From Enterococcus alishanensis (lineage in GTDB: Bacteria > Bacillota > Bacilli > Lactobacillales > Enterococcaceae), in the NCBI RefSeq assembly GCF_019218635.1, contig NZ_JAHUZB010000001.1, forward strand, positions 248,001-312,000: a DNA stretch of 64,000 nucleotides. The letters run 5' to 3'. The translations under genes and the position numbers were made by a program. How positions within the stretch are numbered: the stretch's first letter is position 1; every line of letters starts with the position of its first letter. The notes beneath the pieces were generated by a model. The model saw only the letters and a program-made list of their open reading frames with translations. It was not told the DNA's origin and ran no database searches. Shown here one piece after another: positions 6,618 to 16,280 of the stretch.

Positions 6618-7727
6618 ATGTCATCTATCAGTAAAAATTTGCTTTCTCAATTAACTTCAGAAGAAGCAGTCGGACCGTTCGTCACGTTTATGTTGAATAC
6701 CCATGTGTCTCATCAAGAAGTTGAGAAAGATCAGTTGATGTTGAAAAATTTTGCAAAAGAAGCGAAAAAACGTTTTGAGAAACGCTATCCTGATGAAAAA
6801 TTTGCACCATTCCAAGAAAAAATCGATCGTTTATTAACTGATTTATCTTTCTGGCGTTCTCCAACAGCCAGTGTTGCCATCATCTTAACAAAAGATGAAA
6901 CCTATATTCACCGCTTAAGTATCGAAGTTGATGATCAATATTATGTTGCCGACTTACCTTATTTATTAGCGATTATTAAAAATGCACAATTTAATTATAA
7001 CTATTTGTTATTGGCTTTAAATCGCGATTCAATGAAGCTATATCAAATGAAGAATAAACAATTAAGTGAAGTAACCTTACCTGAAGAAGCACCAACTGAC
7101 GCAACTAAAGCATTAGGTGACGAGCTTGCTGATAAAAGCCGAGTAAATACTTCTGGCGCTGGCTCAGCAGATGGTTTAAGCTTCCATGGAATGAGTCCTA
7201 AAGATGAAGAAGTTGAGGTTGATTGGTTGAATTATTACCAAGCAGTTGATAATTTCTTACGAGGCTTAGCTAACCCGGAACAATTACCATTGTATTTATT
7301 TGCCTTACCAGAAAATCAAAGCCAATTTAAAAAAGTGGCAAAAATTAATTACTATTCTGATAAAGCAGCAATTTCAGCATCACCAGCTAATTTGAGTATC
7401 AAGGATATTGAATTAGGCGCTTTAAAATTATCTGATGAATTGGCCGAACTGGAAACAACTAGCTATCAAAAACTAACTGATAAAAAATTCAACGATCAAT
7501 TAGTTGATATTGATCTAGCAGCAAAAGATGCTCGTATTTCTCACCTATTCATTGCTACCAGTAATTTAATACCTGGCTTTGGTGATGACCCAGATACCGA
7601 ATATGATCGTCGTCAAGTATTGAATCAAATTGCAGAACTTGTTATTTCAGGTGGTGGGCAAGTCTTTGTACTGGATCAAAAAGCGATCCCAGATGAAAAG
7701 AGTTTATTAGCGATTTTACGTTATTAA
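6618..7727 (+). CDS. Bacterial archaeo-eukaryotic release factor-like protein (baeRF type)
   Basis: A 369-aa protein that resembles the bacterial eRF1-like (baeRF) families found in Firmicutes and other bacteria. Their role is not settled; ribosome rescue or stress functions have been suggested from domain context. Seen: an N-terminal alpha/beta region with FVTFMLNTHVSHQEVEKDQLMLKNF, a central region around LLLALNRDSMKLYQM, and a C-terminal pelota/eRF1-like region ending with ARISHLFIATS...EYDRRQVLNQIAELVISGGGQVFVLDQKAIP. It begins with AGGAGGGG and ATG. It stands alone between two regulatory regions. Family subtype (possibly family 6) is my inference. Confidence 0.65.
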   Translation: MSSISKNLLSQLTSEEAVGPFVTFMLNTHVSHQEVEKDQLMLKNFAKEAKKRFEKRYPDEKFAPFQEKIDRLLTDLSFWRSPTASVAIILTKDETYIHRLSIEVDDQYYVADLPYLLAIIKNAQFNYNYLLLALNRDSMKLYQMKNKQLSEVTLPEEAPTDATKALGDELADKSRVNTSGAGSADGLSFHGMSPKDEEVEVDWLNYYQAVDNFLRGLANPEQLPLYLFALPENQSQFKKVAKINYYSDKAAISASPANLSIKDIELGALKLSDELAELETTSYQKLTDKKFNDQLVDIDLAAKDARISHLFIATSNLIPGFGDDPDTEYDRRQVLNQIAELVISGGGQVFVLDQKAIPDEKSLLAILRY

Positions 7728-7797
7728 TTGTCTTCATTATCAATTGGTAAAGAAATATGAGGAATCTTACTTCTTTCTTTAGTTTGGTTATTGATTG

Positions 7798-7918
7798 TGG
7801 TATACTTTAAACCGTAGTTGTTGTCGGCTAATCATTGGCAAGTGTTTTTTGAAACATCTTCCTATTTTTATCGTTCAAGAATTACAAAAAATATTTAAAA
7901 ACAGGAGATGTTTTTTAC
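7798..7918 (+). promoter_or_regulatory. Cold-shock promoter and long 5' leader
   Basis: An extended -10 TGGTATACT at 7798-7806 is followed by about 105 nt of untranslated leader before the csp ATG. Long leaders of this kind in csp mRNAs fold differently at low temperature; that behaviour here is inferred from length and position only. The leader ends in ACAGGAGATG as ribosome binding site. Confidence 0.55.
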
Positions 7919-8119
7919 ATGGAACACGGTACAGTAAAATGGTTTAACGCAGAAAAAGGTTATGGCTTTATCACAGCAGAAAACGGCAGCGACTTATTCG
8001 TTCACTTTTCAGCTATCCAAGGCGACGGCTTCAAAACTTTAGAAGAAGGCCAAGCAGTAACATTTGACGTAGAAGAAGGTCAACGTGGCCCTCAAGCTAC
8101 AAATGTTGAAAAAGCTTAA
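7919..8119 (+). CDS. csp: Cold-shock protein, CspA family
   Basis: A 66-aa single cold-shock domain that binds single-stranded nucleic acid and acts as an RNA chaperone. Seen: RNP1 KGYGFIT (residues 14-20) and RNP2 LFVHFSAI (residues 26-33), with the family start [11 protein letters not shown]. The length is standard. It has its own promoter, a long leader and a strong terminator, so it is monocistronic. Several csp paralogues are usual in these genomes, so I cannot say which one this is. Confidence 0.96.
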   Translation: MEHGTVKWFNAEKGYGFITAENGSDLFVHFSAIQGDGFKTLEEGQAVTFDVEEGQRGPQATNVEKA

Positions 8120-8132
8120 TTAAACAATTTCT

Positions 8133-8166
8133 GCCAGGTGCAATTTTTGCATCTGGCTTTTTTTTG
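8133..8166 (+). terminator. Intrinsic terminator after csp
   Basis: Stem GCCAGGTGCAA / TTGCATCTGGC with a 5-nt loop and one G-U pair, followed by nine T residues. Confidence 0.92.
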
Positions 8167-8207
8167 TAGCGAAAAAAAGCTATAATTTCAAAGGAAGGAG
8201 GCGGACT

Positions 8208-10952
8208 GTGAAAAATACTTATGCCATCGTTGATATCGAAACAACTGGAACTGATCCTAAAACTGATCGTATTATTCAATTCGGTTGTGTACTAGTAGAG
8301 AATGGGGAAATTGTTTCTCGTTTTGCGACAGATATTAATCCAGACCAGAGAATTTCAAGCCAGATTCAACATTTGACGGGAATATCCAATCAACGAGTAG
8401 CCAAAGCCCCTTATTTTGAAGATGTGGCAGTTACTATTGCCAATTTTTTATCGGACACAATATTTGTGGCCCACAATATCTATTTTGATTATACTTTTCT
8501 ATCAAATGAATTGGTTCGTTGTGGCTTACCAGAATTAACTAGCCCAGGAATTGATACGGTAGAATTAGCACAAATCTTTATGCCAACTGCTTTAAGTTTT
8601 CGTTTGAAAGATTTAGCAGAAGAATTGGCATTTAGTCATAAGAACCCTCATCAAGCAGACAGTGATGCAGAAGTAACAGCGGAGCTTTTGATTAATTTAG
8701 AGAAGAGAATTCGCCAATTACCGTTAATTACTTTAGAACAAATTGTCAAACTAGCCGATCATATGGCTTTTCAAACGAAAGATTATCTAGCAGAAATATT
8801 GGCTGATCGAAAACAGCAACAAGAAACACCTTCAGCTGAGATTGAAATAATCTTTGGCCTGGCTTTAAAGAAAAAAACGGCGCCACTTTATTTAGAGAAT
8901 CTCTACCAAAGAAGTTATCCTAGGATGAAAAAAAACAAAGAAAAATTATATGGTCAAAAATTGAGCTTCCGTAAAGAGCAAGGAAGATTAATGAATTTGG
9001 TCTATGATTTTTTCAATAGCCAAGAAAAAGCTGATTTAATTGTTGAAGCAGCGACTGGAATTGGTAAAACTTTAGGCTATCTTTTACCCATGAGCTATTT
9101 GGCCACCCCTGAAAATCCTTTAGTGGTCAGTACGGCTTCATTATTGTTACAAGAACAGATGTTGAATAAGGATTTACCTTTACTTAATGAATTGTTAGAA
9201 CAGCAGTTGCAAGCGGTAGTAATGAAAAGTAGTCGACATTACATTGATTTGGCTCGTTTTTATCAAACCTTACAAGGAGAAATCGGTCAAAAACAATATA
9301 CTTTCTATCAAATGGCTGTCTTGGTATGGCTGACTATGACAGAGACAGGTGATTTTGATGAATTAAATATGACTCGTTTGAATCATACTTTTTGGCAGGA
9401 GGTTGGACATTTAGGATTAGAAAGTTTAAATCCTAGTAATCCATTTTACGCCGTCGATTTTCTTGTCCAGCGTAATAAAAAATTGCAGCAAAGTAATTTA
9501 GTCATTACTAATCATGCTTTTTTAGCGGAAGAAAGCTATCGAAAGACGCCTCAATTACCTAGCAGCAGTTACTTAATTATTGATGAAGCCCATCATTTGA
9601 GCCGAACATTGACCCGTATTAGTAGTCACCAATTGAGTGTGACTGCCATTAGCAAAAGGTACCAACAATTACTGGAAACCAATAAAATATTAACATGGCA
9701 AAATTTAGTTAATCATGATCAACAGATCAGTCATCTAATTGAAATGTTATTTGATATTTATAGTGAGTTAGTGGCTGATTTAACGGATTTATTTCCAGAA
9801 ATGATACGCTTAACGAAAGATGATATTAAGGTGTTGTCCCAAGATCAATTTGATCAAGTGTCGAACTATGGGCAAGACTTGATTAGTCGTATCCAAATTT
9901 TATACCGGGATATTTCGATCGTGACTGAAAAAATAGCAGCTTATTTTCAGTTGCATCAAGCAAGCTTTGGTATTGAAGAACAAAGTGATGTCCATGACTT
10001 TTTGGCTTTAAAAGAAAAGTTAAACTCTGAAGGGGAAACTTTTGATCAATTTGTGACTTTCTGGGAGGCCCGTTATCTCCACTGGTTAGAAGAAAAAAGC
10101 CAACGAATTGCTGTTGAAGATTTAGCAGCACAAGTTTTACCAGAAACGCGATGGTATAGCCGCTATCAACAAATTTTATACTTAGGTGGGACGTTGAAAA
10201 TCACAAGTGATCGTAGATACTTTGCAAAACGTTGGGGAATTGACGCGGATTTAAAAGTGATTGCAAGTCCTTATGATTACAGCCAACAAGCAAGACTTTA
10301 TGTACCAAACGACAGTTTAGATATTCAAACCGCCTCGCCTGAAAGGTACGGACAATATATCGCAGAAATTATTGGTCAAGTTGCGGCAAAAGAAGTTCGC
10401 CCAATATTGGTTTTATTTACTTCTCATGATATTTTGAATCGAGTCTATCGTTATTTGAGATTACCGATGCTTCAAGAAAATAGAGAAATTTTAGCACAAG
10501 GATCGGGTGGTAGCCGTGAAAAATTACTCAAACGCTTTTTATTGTCTGAGGATGCTATTTTGCTTGGAGCCGATAGTTTTTGGGAAGGAATCGATTTACC
10601 TGGAGAAATTCTGCAAGTCTTGATTGTTACTCGTTTACCTTTTGAAAATCCTAAACGTCCGCTAGTAAAAGCTAGAAATGAATATTTAACTAGTCTCGGG
10701 GTGAATTCATTTTATGAAGAAGCAATTCCTCATACGATTTTACGGTTGCGCCAAGCCTTAGGTCGTTTGATCCGATCGGAAGAAGACAAGGGAGTCATGT
10801 TCTTGTTAGATCAACGGTTCATTAAAGCAAGCTATGGGAAACGTCTGCAAAAAGCCCTACCTAAAGAATTACCGATTATTAATCATTCCTTTGCAGATAA
10901 TTTAGCAGATGCCCATGATTTTTTAAATTCTGACAAAAATTCAGAGAAGTAA
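8208..10952 (+). CDS. dinG: DinG-type helicase with N-terminal 3'-5' exonuclease domain
   Basis: A 914-aa Firmicute-type DinG. Seen: a DEDDh exonuclease domain with DIETTG at residues 9-14 and the HNIYFDYTFL and HQADSDAEVT motifs (about residues 1-180), then a superfamily 2 helicase with Walker A ATGIGKT (about 282-288), the DEAH box (about 458-461) and the C-terminal QALGRLIRSEEDKG motif VI. The iron-sulfur cysteines of E. coli DinG are not evident, as expected for the exonuclease-fused form. GTG start with an AAGGAAGGAGG ribosome binding site. First gene of dinG-ypmB-aspB-asnS. Confidence 0.93.
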   Translation: MKNTYAIVDIETTGTDPKTDRIIQFGCVLVENGEIVSRFATDINPDQRISSQIQHLTGISNQRVAKAPYFEDVAVTIANFLSDTIFVAHNIYFDYTFLSNELVRCGLPELTSPGIDTVELAQIFMPTALSFRLKDLAEELAFSHKNPHQADSDAEVTAELLINLEKRIRQLPLITLEQIVKLADHMAFQTKDYLAEILADRKQQQETPSAEIEIIFGLALKKKTAPLYLENLYQRSYPRMKKNKEKLYGQKLSFRKEQGRLMNLVYDFFNSQEKADLIVEAATGIGKTLGYLLPMSYLATPENPLVVSTASLLLQEQMLNKDLPLLNELLEQQLQAVVMKSSRHYIDLARFYQTLQGEIGQKQYTFYQMAVLVWLTMTETGDFDELNMTRLNHTFWQEVGHLGLESLNPSNPFYAVDFLVQRNKKLQQSNLVITNHAFLAEESYRKTPQLPSSSYLIIDEAHHLSRTLTRISSHQLSVTAISKRYQQLLETNKILTWQNLVNHDQQISHLIEMLFDIYSELVADLTDLFPEMIRLTKDDIKVLSQDQFDQVSNYGQDLISRIQILYRDISIVTEKIAAYFQLHQASFGIEEQSDVHDFLALKEKLNSEGETFDQFVTFWEARYLHWLEEKSQRIAVEDLAAQVLPETRWYSRYQQILYLGGTLKITSDRRYFAKRWGIDADLKVIASPYDYSQQARLYVPNDSLDIQTASPERYGQYIAEIIGQVAAKEVRPILVLFTSHDILNRVYRYLRLPMLQENREILAQGSGGSREKLLKRFLLSEDAILLGADSFWEGIDLPGEILQVLIVTRLPFENPKRPLVKARNEYLTSLGVNSFYEEAIPHTILRLRQALGRLIRSEEDKGVMFLLDQRFIKASYGKRLQKALPKELPIINHSFADNLADAHDFLNSDKNSEK

Positions 10953-10971
10953 TGAGGAAGCGCGCGAGTTT

Positions 10972-10980
10972 TGGTATAAT
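10972..10980 (+). promoter_or_regulatory. Extended -10 promoter before ypmB
   Basis: TGGTATAAT lies 28 bp before the ypmB start, inside the short dinG-ypmB gap. It suggests that ypmB-aspB-asnS can be transcribed without dinG. Confidence 0.6.
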
Positions 10981-11008
10981 GTAGCTTATCTGAAAGGAGC
11001 CAATTATT

Positions 11009-11512
11009 TTGTCGAAAAGAAAGACGATCGGCGAGAAAATCAATCTCTGGTTAATTGCAGCAATTATTGTTTTATTAACAATTGTTGTGACAGTTACTAT
11101 TATTTTTATTCGCTCTAATCGGCCGTTACATCAGGCACGCGAAGAAACGATTCAAGTCGCTAGAAGATACGGCGATTTAGATACAGTAGATAAATTTTAT
11201 TGGTTTAATCGTAAAAAAACTTATTTTACTGTCACTGGTGAAGATACTTCTGGAAAAAAAATTGTCGTCATTGTTCCACAAAAAGGCAATAAAATTCGCG
11301 TATTGGATCAAAGCGATGGCTTGACGGAAGCAGCCGCAAAAAAACAAATTTCAACTGATTATCCAGATGTGACTGTCGAAAAAGCCGAATTAGGCATCTA
11401 TCAAAAGCAAACAGTTTGGGAAGTTTCAGCAAAAAATAGTGAAGGCAATTATAATTATTATTTGATTGCTTTTGCTGATGGGAAGAAAGTAAAAACATTG
11501 AATAACATCTAA
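11009..11512 (+). CDS. ypmB: YpmB/TseB-like membrane-anchored protein (DUF5590)
   Basis: A 167-aa protein with one N-terminal membrane segment (about residues 12-34) and an extracellular part. It matches the YpmB/TseB family, a cell wall elongation factor in Bacillus that affects penicillin-binding protein PBP2A. The start is TTG at 11009 with GAAAGGAGCC 8 bp upstream, giving a positively charged N-terminus (SKRKTIGEKINLW). Two PepSY-like repeats are suggested by GKKIVVIVPQKGNKIRVLDQ and NYYLIAFADGKKVKTL. Neighbour order dinG-ypmB-aspB-asnS supports the call. Confidence 0.85.
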   Translation: MSKRKTIGEKINLWLIAAIIVLLTIVVTVTIIFIRSNRPLHQAREETIQVARRYGDLDTVDKFYWFNRKKTYFTVTGEDTSGKKIVVIVPQKGNKIRVLDQSDGLTEAAAKKQISTDYPDVTVEKAELGIYQKQTVWEVSAKNSEGNYNYYLIAFADGKKVKTLNNI

Positions 11513-11532
11513 TCTTGGTAGGAGTGATAACG

Positions 11533-12720
11533 ATGAAATTAGCAAAGCGCATGGAAACCTTAGAACCGTCAGTCACCTTAGAAGCAACTGCAAAAGCCAA
11601 AGCATTAAAAGCACAAGGACTAGATGTCATTAGTCTAACAGTTGGAGAACCTGATTACACGACGCCAAAAAATATTGAAGATGCAGCAATCGAAGCAATT
11701 AAAAGTGGCAGTGTGAGTTTTTATACAGCTTCTGGTGGGACACCAACGCTAAAGGAAGCCATTATTCACTTTACTAAAGAAAATTATGGTTTCACAGTTA
11801 AGCCCCAAAATATTATTGTTACAAGTGGTGCTAAATTTGCGTTATATACTTTATTTCAAACAATTTTGGATCCAGCTGATGAAGTCATTATTCCGGTTCC
11901 TTATTGGGTCAGCTATGGAGAACAAGTCAAATTAGCTGAAGGGCAACCAGTCTTTGTGAACGCAACACAAGAAAATGACTATAAAATTTCAGTAGCGCAA
12001 TTAGCAGCAGCAAAAACTTCAAAAACTAAAGCTATTATTATCAATTCCCCTTCAAATCCAACAGGGATGATTTACACTGAAGAAGAGTTAAGAGGAATCG
12101 GTGAGTGGGCAGTTGCTAATGACGTGTTGATTATTGCAGACGATATTTATGATCATTTGGTTTATAATGGTAATAAGGCAGTTCATATTGCTGAGCTTTC
12201 AGAGGCTATTCGGAAAAACACGGTTATCATTAATGGTGTTTCTAAAACTTATGCAATGACAGGCTGGCGTATTGGATACGCAATAGGAGAAGCTGATATT
12301 GTTGCTGGAATGACCAAAATCGCCTCTCAAGCGACAAGTAATCCAGCAGCTGTCAGTCAAGCAGCAGCAGTTGAAGCTTTGAGTGGACAACAAAATACAG
12401 CTGAAGAAATGCGCCAAGCTTTTGAAGAACGTTTAAATACGATTTTTCCAAAAGTTGCAGCTTTACCAGGATTTCATTTAACTAAACCACAAGGAGCCTT
12501 TTACCTGTTCCCAAATATCAAAGAAGCTATGGACTTAGGCGGCTACACAAATGTAACGACTTGGGTCAATGATTTATTGGAACAAGAACAAGTTGCTCTA
12601 GTAACAGGTGAAGGTTTTGGCGCACCGGAAAATGTTCGGATCAGTTATTCAGCTAGTTTAGAAGACTTAGAAGAAGCCGTTGTTCGGATTCGCCGTTTTA
12701 TTGAAAAGAATCAAAAGTAA
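11533..12720 (+). CDS. aspB: Aspartate aminotransferase, PLP-dependent class I
   Basis: Transfers the amino group between aspartate and 2-oxoglutarate; 395 aa. I chose the ATG at 11533, since GGTAGGAGTG at 11516-11525 is its ribosome binding site. An in-frame TTG at 11515 would lie before that site. Seen: SLTVGEPDYTTP near the N-terminus, NSPSNPTG, DDIYDHLVY, the PLP lysine in VSKTYAMTGWRIGYA, and FYLFPNI. Aspartate from this step can feed asparagine synthesis, and asnS follows 48 bp downstream, as in Bacillus. Confidence 0.94.
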   Translation: MKLAKRMETLEPSVTLEATAKAKALKAQGLDVISLTVGEPDYTTPKNIEDAAIEAIKSGSVSFYTASGGTPTLKEAIIHFTKENYGFTVKPQNIIVTSGAKFALYTLFQTILDPADEVIIPVPYWVSYGEQVKLAEGQPVFVNATQENDYKISVAQLAAAKTSKTKAIIINSPSNPTGMIYTEEELRGIGEWAVANDVLIIADDIYDHLVYNGNKAVHIAELSEAIRKNTVIINGVSKTYAMTGWRIGYAIGEADIVAGMTKIASQATSNPAAVSQAAAVEALSGQQNTAEEMRQAFEERLNTIFPKVAALPGFHLTKPQGAFYLFPNIKEAMDLGGYTNVTTWVNDLLEQEQVALVTGEGFGAPENVRISYSASLEDLEEAVVRIRRFIEKNQK

Positions 12721-12768
12721 CTTATTAAGAAAAAGCAATTCGGGATAAATAAGTTAGGAGAGACGATA

Positions 12769-14067
12769 GTGGAACAAATTTCAATTATTGATGCAAAAGA
12801 TTATGTAGGACAAACCGTAAAAATTGGTGCTTGGGTAGCTAATAAACGTTCAAGCGGAAAAATTTCTTTCTTACAATTAAGAGACGGAACGGCTTATTTT
12901 CAAGCAGTTGTGGTAAAAAGTGAAGTACCTGAAGAAGTTTTCCAATTAGCTAAAGAATTAACCCAAGAAACATCTATTTGGGTCGTTGGTGAAATTCGCG
13001 AAGACACCCGCTCAAAATTTGGTTATGAACTAGGTGTGAAAGAAATCGAAGTTGTTGGAGAAAGTCATGATTATCCAATTACACCAAAAGAACACGGAGT
13101 CGATTTCTTAATGGATCATCGTCATTTATGGTTGCGTTCATCACAGCAACATGCGTTGATGCTCATTCGTAACGAAGTCATTCGAGCGACTTATGAATTT
13201 TTAAATGCACAAGGTTTTGTGAAAATGGATCCGCCAATTTTGACAGGTTCAGCTCCTGAAGGTACGACAGATTTATTTGAAACAAATTATTTTGATCAAA
13301 CAGCTTATTTATCTCAAAGTGGACAATTATATTTAGAGGCTGCAGCGATGGCCTTCAGTAAAGTATTTTCTTTTGGTCCAACTTTCCGTGCTGAAAAATC
13401 TAAAACACGTCGTCATCTAATTGAGTTTTGGATGATTGAATTAGAGATGGCCTTCATGCATCAAGAAGATAGCTTAGAAATTCAAGAACAATATGTCGCT
13501 TATTTAGTGCAAAGTGTTTTAGACAATTGTGATTATGCTCTGGACGTTTTAGGACGTGATAAAGAAATCTTGAAAAAATATACAAAACTACCTTACCCAC
13601 GTATTTCTTATGATGATGCTGTTGAATTGCTAATTAAAAATGGCTTTGATGATATTACATGGGGAGATGATTTTGGTTCTCCACATGAAACCTTTATCGC
13701 TAATTCATACGATCAACCCGTCTTCATCTTAAACTATCCAAAAGCGATTAAACCTTTCTATATGAAACCTCATCCAACAAGAGATGATGTGGTGATCTGT
13801 GCCGACTTAATCGCGCCAGAAGGTTATGGTGAAATTATTGGTGGTAGTGAACGGGCAACTGATTATGACTATTTAGTAGAACAAATCAGAGCTGCTGGTC
13901 AAGATGAAAAAGATTATGAATGGTATTTAGATTTGAGCCGTTATGGCGCTGTACCCCATGCTGGCTTTGGTTTAGGTTTAGAAAGAACCATCACTTTCAT
14001 TGCCGGAATTGATCATGTTCGTGAAGCGATTCCGTTCCCACGTTTGCTAAACCGAATTTATCCATAA
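12769..14067 (+). CDS. asnS: Asparaginyl-tRNA synthetase
   Basis: Charges tRNA-Asn with asparagine; 432 aa, class IIb. GTG start at 12769 behind TTAGGAGAGA. Seen: N-terminal OB-fold anticodon domain (about residues 15-105, [26 protein letters not shown]), then the class II core with motif 2 [19 protein letters not shown] and motif 3 [10 protein letters not shown] near the C-terminus. I see no T-box in the 48-bp gap before it. A strong terminator follows. Confidence 0.96.
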   Translation: MEQISIIDAKDYVGQTVKIGAWVANKRSSGKISFLQLRDGTAYFQAVVVKSEVPEEVFQLAKELTQETSIWVVGEIREDTRSKFGYELGVKEIEVVGESHDYPITPKEHGVDFLMDHRHLWLRSSQQHALMLIRNEVIRATYEFLNAQGFVKMDPPILTGSAPEGTTDLFETNYFDQTAYLSQSGQLYLEAAAMAFSKVFSFGPTFRAEKSKTRRHLIEFWMIELEMAFMHQEDSLEIQEQYVAYLVQSVLDNCDYALDVLGRDKEILKKYTKLPYPRISYDDAVELLIKNGFDDITWGDDFGSPHETFIANSYDQPVFILNYPKAIKPFYMKPHPTRDDVVICADLIAPEGYGEIIGGSERATDYDYLVEQIRAAGQDEKDYEWYLDLSRYGAVPHAGFGLGLERTITFIAGIDHVREAIPFPRLLNRIYP

Positions 14068-14071
14068 AAAG

Positions 14072-14109
14072 AAACTGCCTTAGAAGAAATTTTCTAAGGC
14101 AGTTTTTTT
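14072..14109 (+). terminator. Intrinsic terminator after asnS
   Basis: A perfect 13-bp stem AACTGCCTTAGAA / TTCTAAGGCAGTT with a short loop, then seven T residues. Confidence 0.93.
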
Positions 14110-14139
14110 ATTTATTTTTGGAAACGGTTCAGTTTTTGG

Positions 14140-14169
14140 TTGACACATGATGATTCATTCATATATAAT
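14140..14169 (+). promoter_or_regulatory. cadA promoter
   Basis: Consensus -35 TTGACA (14140-14145), 18-bp spacer, consensus -10 TATAAT (14164-14169); an alternative -10 TATATA gives a 16-bp spacer. Confidence 0.75.
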
Positions 14170-14193
14170 ATACATGAGGAAACATTCATGTGT
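14143..14193. repeat. Inverted-repeat operator around the cadA promoter
   Basis: ACACATGA (14143-14150) and TCATGTGT (14186-14193) are perfect 8-bp arms flanking the -10. Nested ATGA/TCAT copies lie inside (ATGATGATTCAT at 14147-14158; ACATGA...TCATGT at 14172-14191). This is the layout of an ArsR/SmtB-type (CadC, CzrA) operator. The regulator gene is not in the window. Confidence 0.5.
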
Positions 14194-14215
14194 AATCAAG
14201 AAAGAAGGATGCATC

Positions 14216-16273
14216 ATGGAAAAAATTTATCGTTTAGATGGTTTAGACTGTGCAAACTGTGCTGCAAAAATTGAAAAATCAATTAAAGAAATTCAAGGTG
14301 TTGAACGAGCACAAGTTGATTTTGCTACAACCAAATTAACAATTGAAGCAGAAAATGCTGATTTAAGTGAGGTTTGTAACGAAGCCAAACAAATTGTTAA
14401 AAAAATTGAGCCAGATGTAAAAATAAAAAACTGGCAAGATGAATCAGAAGAGGAAAATAATCATTTTAAAGTAATTCAAATTGTAAGTGCCTTAATTATT
14501 TTAGGGGTCTTAGCATTAGTTAAGCCCGTTATGCCGCTTTCACTTATCGCCTATAGTGCATTATATTTATGGATTGGCTTTGATGTTTTGAAAACAGCGG
14601 TCCTAAATATTTTTCAAGGAGAAATCTTTGATGAAAATTTTTTGATGACGGTTGCCACGATAGGTGCTTTAGCAATTGGCGAATATCCAGAAGCTGTGGC
14701 TGTAATGCTATTTTATCAAATCGGTGAATTTTTCCAAGATTATGCAGTCAATCGTTCGCGTAAATCAATTAAATCTTTAGTAGCTAGTCGGCCAGATAAA
14801 GCCAACTTACTATTAGATGGTCAATTAACTGAAGTTAAACCAGAAGAAATTCATGTGGGAGACTATATTGTTGTTAAGCCTGGCGAAAAGGTGCCATTAG
14901 ATGGTGTGATTACTGAAGGACGTTCATTTGTAGATACCTCTGCTTTAACTGGAGAATCGGTCCCTCGTAGTATTGAAGCCGGCGAAGAAATTTTATCAGG
15001 TTTTATTAATCAAGAAGGACAACTAACTATCAAAGTCACGACAGTATTTGGTGAATCAACCGTCAGCAAAATTCTCGACTTAGTAGAAAATGCAGCTAGT
15101 AAAAAAGCACCAGCTGAAAAATTTATCACTAGCTTTGCTAGATATTACACGCCAATCGTTGTTGGCTTAGCAATTTTATTAGCTATTGTGCCACCTTTAG
15201 TAACGGCAAGTGCCTTTTATCCTTGGATTTATCGAGCCTTAACATTCTTAGTTATTTCATGTCCATGTGCGTTGGTGATTTCTGTTCCGTTGAGTTTCTT
15301 TGGCGGAATTGGCGGAGCTAGTAAAGCAGGAGTCTTAATCAAAGGAAGTAACTATATTGAAACATTAGCCAAAACGCAAACAATTGTTTTCGATAAAACT
15401 GGTACTCTTACAAAAGGAGTCTTTGAGGTACAAGAGATTGAAACCCAATTACCTCAAGCTGATTTCTTACAAATAGTGGCTAGTTTGGAACAAGGTTCAA
15501 ATCATCCAATTGCCAAGTCTATTTTAAAAGCCAATCAAAAAGATTTATCATCCGTGGAAAATGTTGTCGAAAAGGCTGGTTATGGGATTAGTGGACAAAT
15601 TGACAAGGTTAATTACTTTGCCGGAAATGATAAATTGATGGCTGCTGAAAATATTGTCATACCTGAAGTACACGCAATTGGAACTATCATTTATTTGGCA
15701 AAATCAAGGGAATTTTTGGGTTACTTAGTAATTGCCGATGATTTAAAAGCCGGTGTTAGTGAGACTATGAAAGAATTAAAAGCTTTAGGGATCAAACAAA
15801 CAGTGATGTTAACTGGTGACAATCGAAAAATTGCTGACGCGATCGGTAAAAAAATTGGTGTCGATCACGTTTATAGTGAATTATTACCAGCAGATAAAGT
15901 CAGTCATTTAGAAGAATTGTTGCAAGAGAATCATAAAGTTGCTTTCGTTGGTGATGGCATGAATGATGCACCAGTTTTAGCTCGAGCGGACCTAGGTATC
16001 GCCATGGGTGGTTTGGGTAGCGATGCAGCGATTGAAGCTGCCGACGTAGTAATTATGAATGACCAGCCAGAAAAAATCGTTACGGCAGTCAAAGTTGCTC
16101 GCAAAACCATGAAAATCGTTAAAGAAAATATCATTTTTGCTTTAGGAGTCAAAATAATCGTTCTAGCTTTAGGTGCAGTTGGGATTGTTTCGATGCCCGT
16201 AGCTGTTTTTGCCGATGTTGGGGTAACTGTATTGGCAGTCATTAATGCGATGCGTTGTTTACGAGTGAAATAA
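14216..16273 (+). CDS. cadA: Cadmium/zinc-translocating P1B-type ATPase
   Basis: A 685-aa heavy-metal efflux ATPase in the plasma membrane. I chose the ATG at 14216 with GAAGGATG upstream; longer frames run into the promoter. Seen: one N-terminal metal-binding domain with GLDCANC (Cys12, Cys15), the intramembrane CPC motif in SCPCALVISVPLS, phosphorylation site DKTGTLTKG, TGES, and GDGMNDAPVLARAD. The CPC plus VISVPLSFFGG context fits the Zn/Cd/Pb group rather than copper pumps (compare copA in this window). No CadC/CzrA repressor is adjacent. Confidence 0.9.
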   Translation: MEKIYRLDGLDCANCAAKIEKSIKEIQGVERAQVDFATTKLTIEAENADLSEVCNEAKQIVKKIEPDVKIKNWQDESEEENNHFKVIQIVSALIILGVLALVKPVMPLSLIAYSALYLWIGFDVLKTAVLNIFQGEIFDENFLMTVATIGALAIGEYPEAVAVMLFYQIGEFFQDYAVNRSRKSIKSLVASRPDKANLLLDGQLTEVKPEEIHVGDYIVVKPGEKVPLDGVITEGRSFVDTSALTGESVPRSIEAGEEILSGFINQEGQLTIKVTTVFGESTVSKILDLVENAASKKAPAEKFITSFARYYTPIVVGLAILLAIVPPLVTASAFYPWIYRALTFLVISCPCALVISVPLSFFGGIGGASKAGVLIKGSNYIETLAKTQTIVFDKTGTLTKGVFEVQEIETQLPQADFLQIVASLEQGSNHPIAKSILKANQKDLSSVENVVEKAGYGISGQIDKVNYFAGNDKLMAAENIVIPEVHAIGTIIYLAKSREFLGYLVIADDLKAGVSETMKELKALGIKQTVMLTGDNRKIADAIGKKIGVDHVYSELLPADKVSHLEELLQENHKVAFVGDGMNDAPVLARADLGIAMGGLGSDAAIEAADVVIMNDQPEKIVTAVKVARKTMKIVKENIIFALGVKIIVLALGAVGIVSMPVAVFADVGVTVLAVINAMRCLRVK

Positions 16274-16280
16274 ATGTTGA

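Noticed and set aside
12721-12768. T-box riboswitch before asnS
   Set aside because: The gap is only 48 bp, with no T-box sequence and no terminator.
14119-14133. Possible cre site TTGGAAACGGTTCAG before cadA
   Set aside because: Two mismatches at the 3' end of the consensus; it overlaps the region after the asnS terminator and a metal pump is not an expected CcpA target.
15931-16242. Long minus-strand reading frame inside cadA
   Set aside because: Exact overlap with a well-supported gene on the other strand; composition is that of a shadow frame. Similar antisense frames inside copA, nrdD, lacE, mptA and mtlA were rejected for the same reason.
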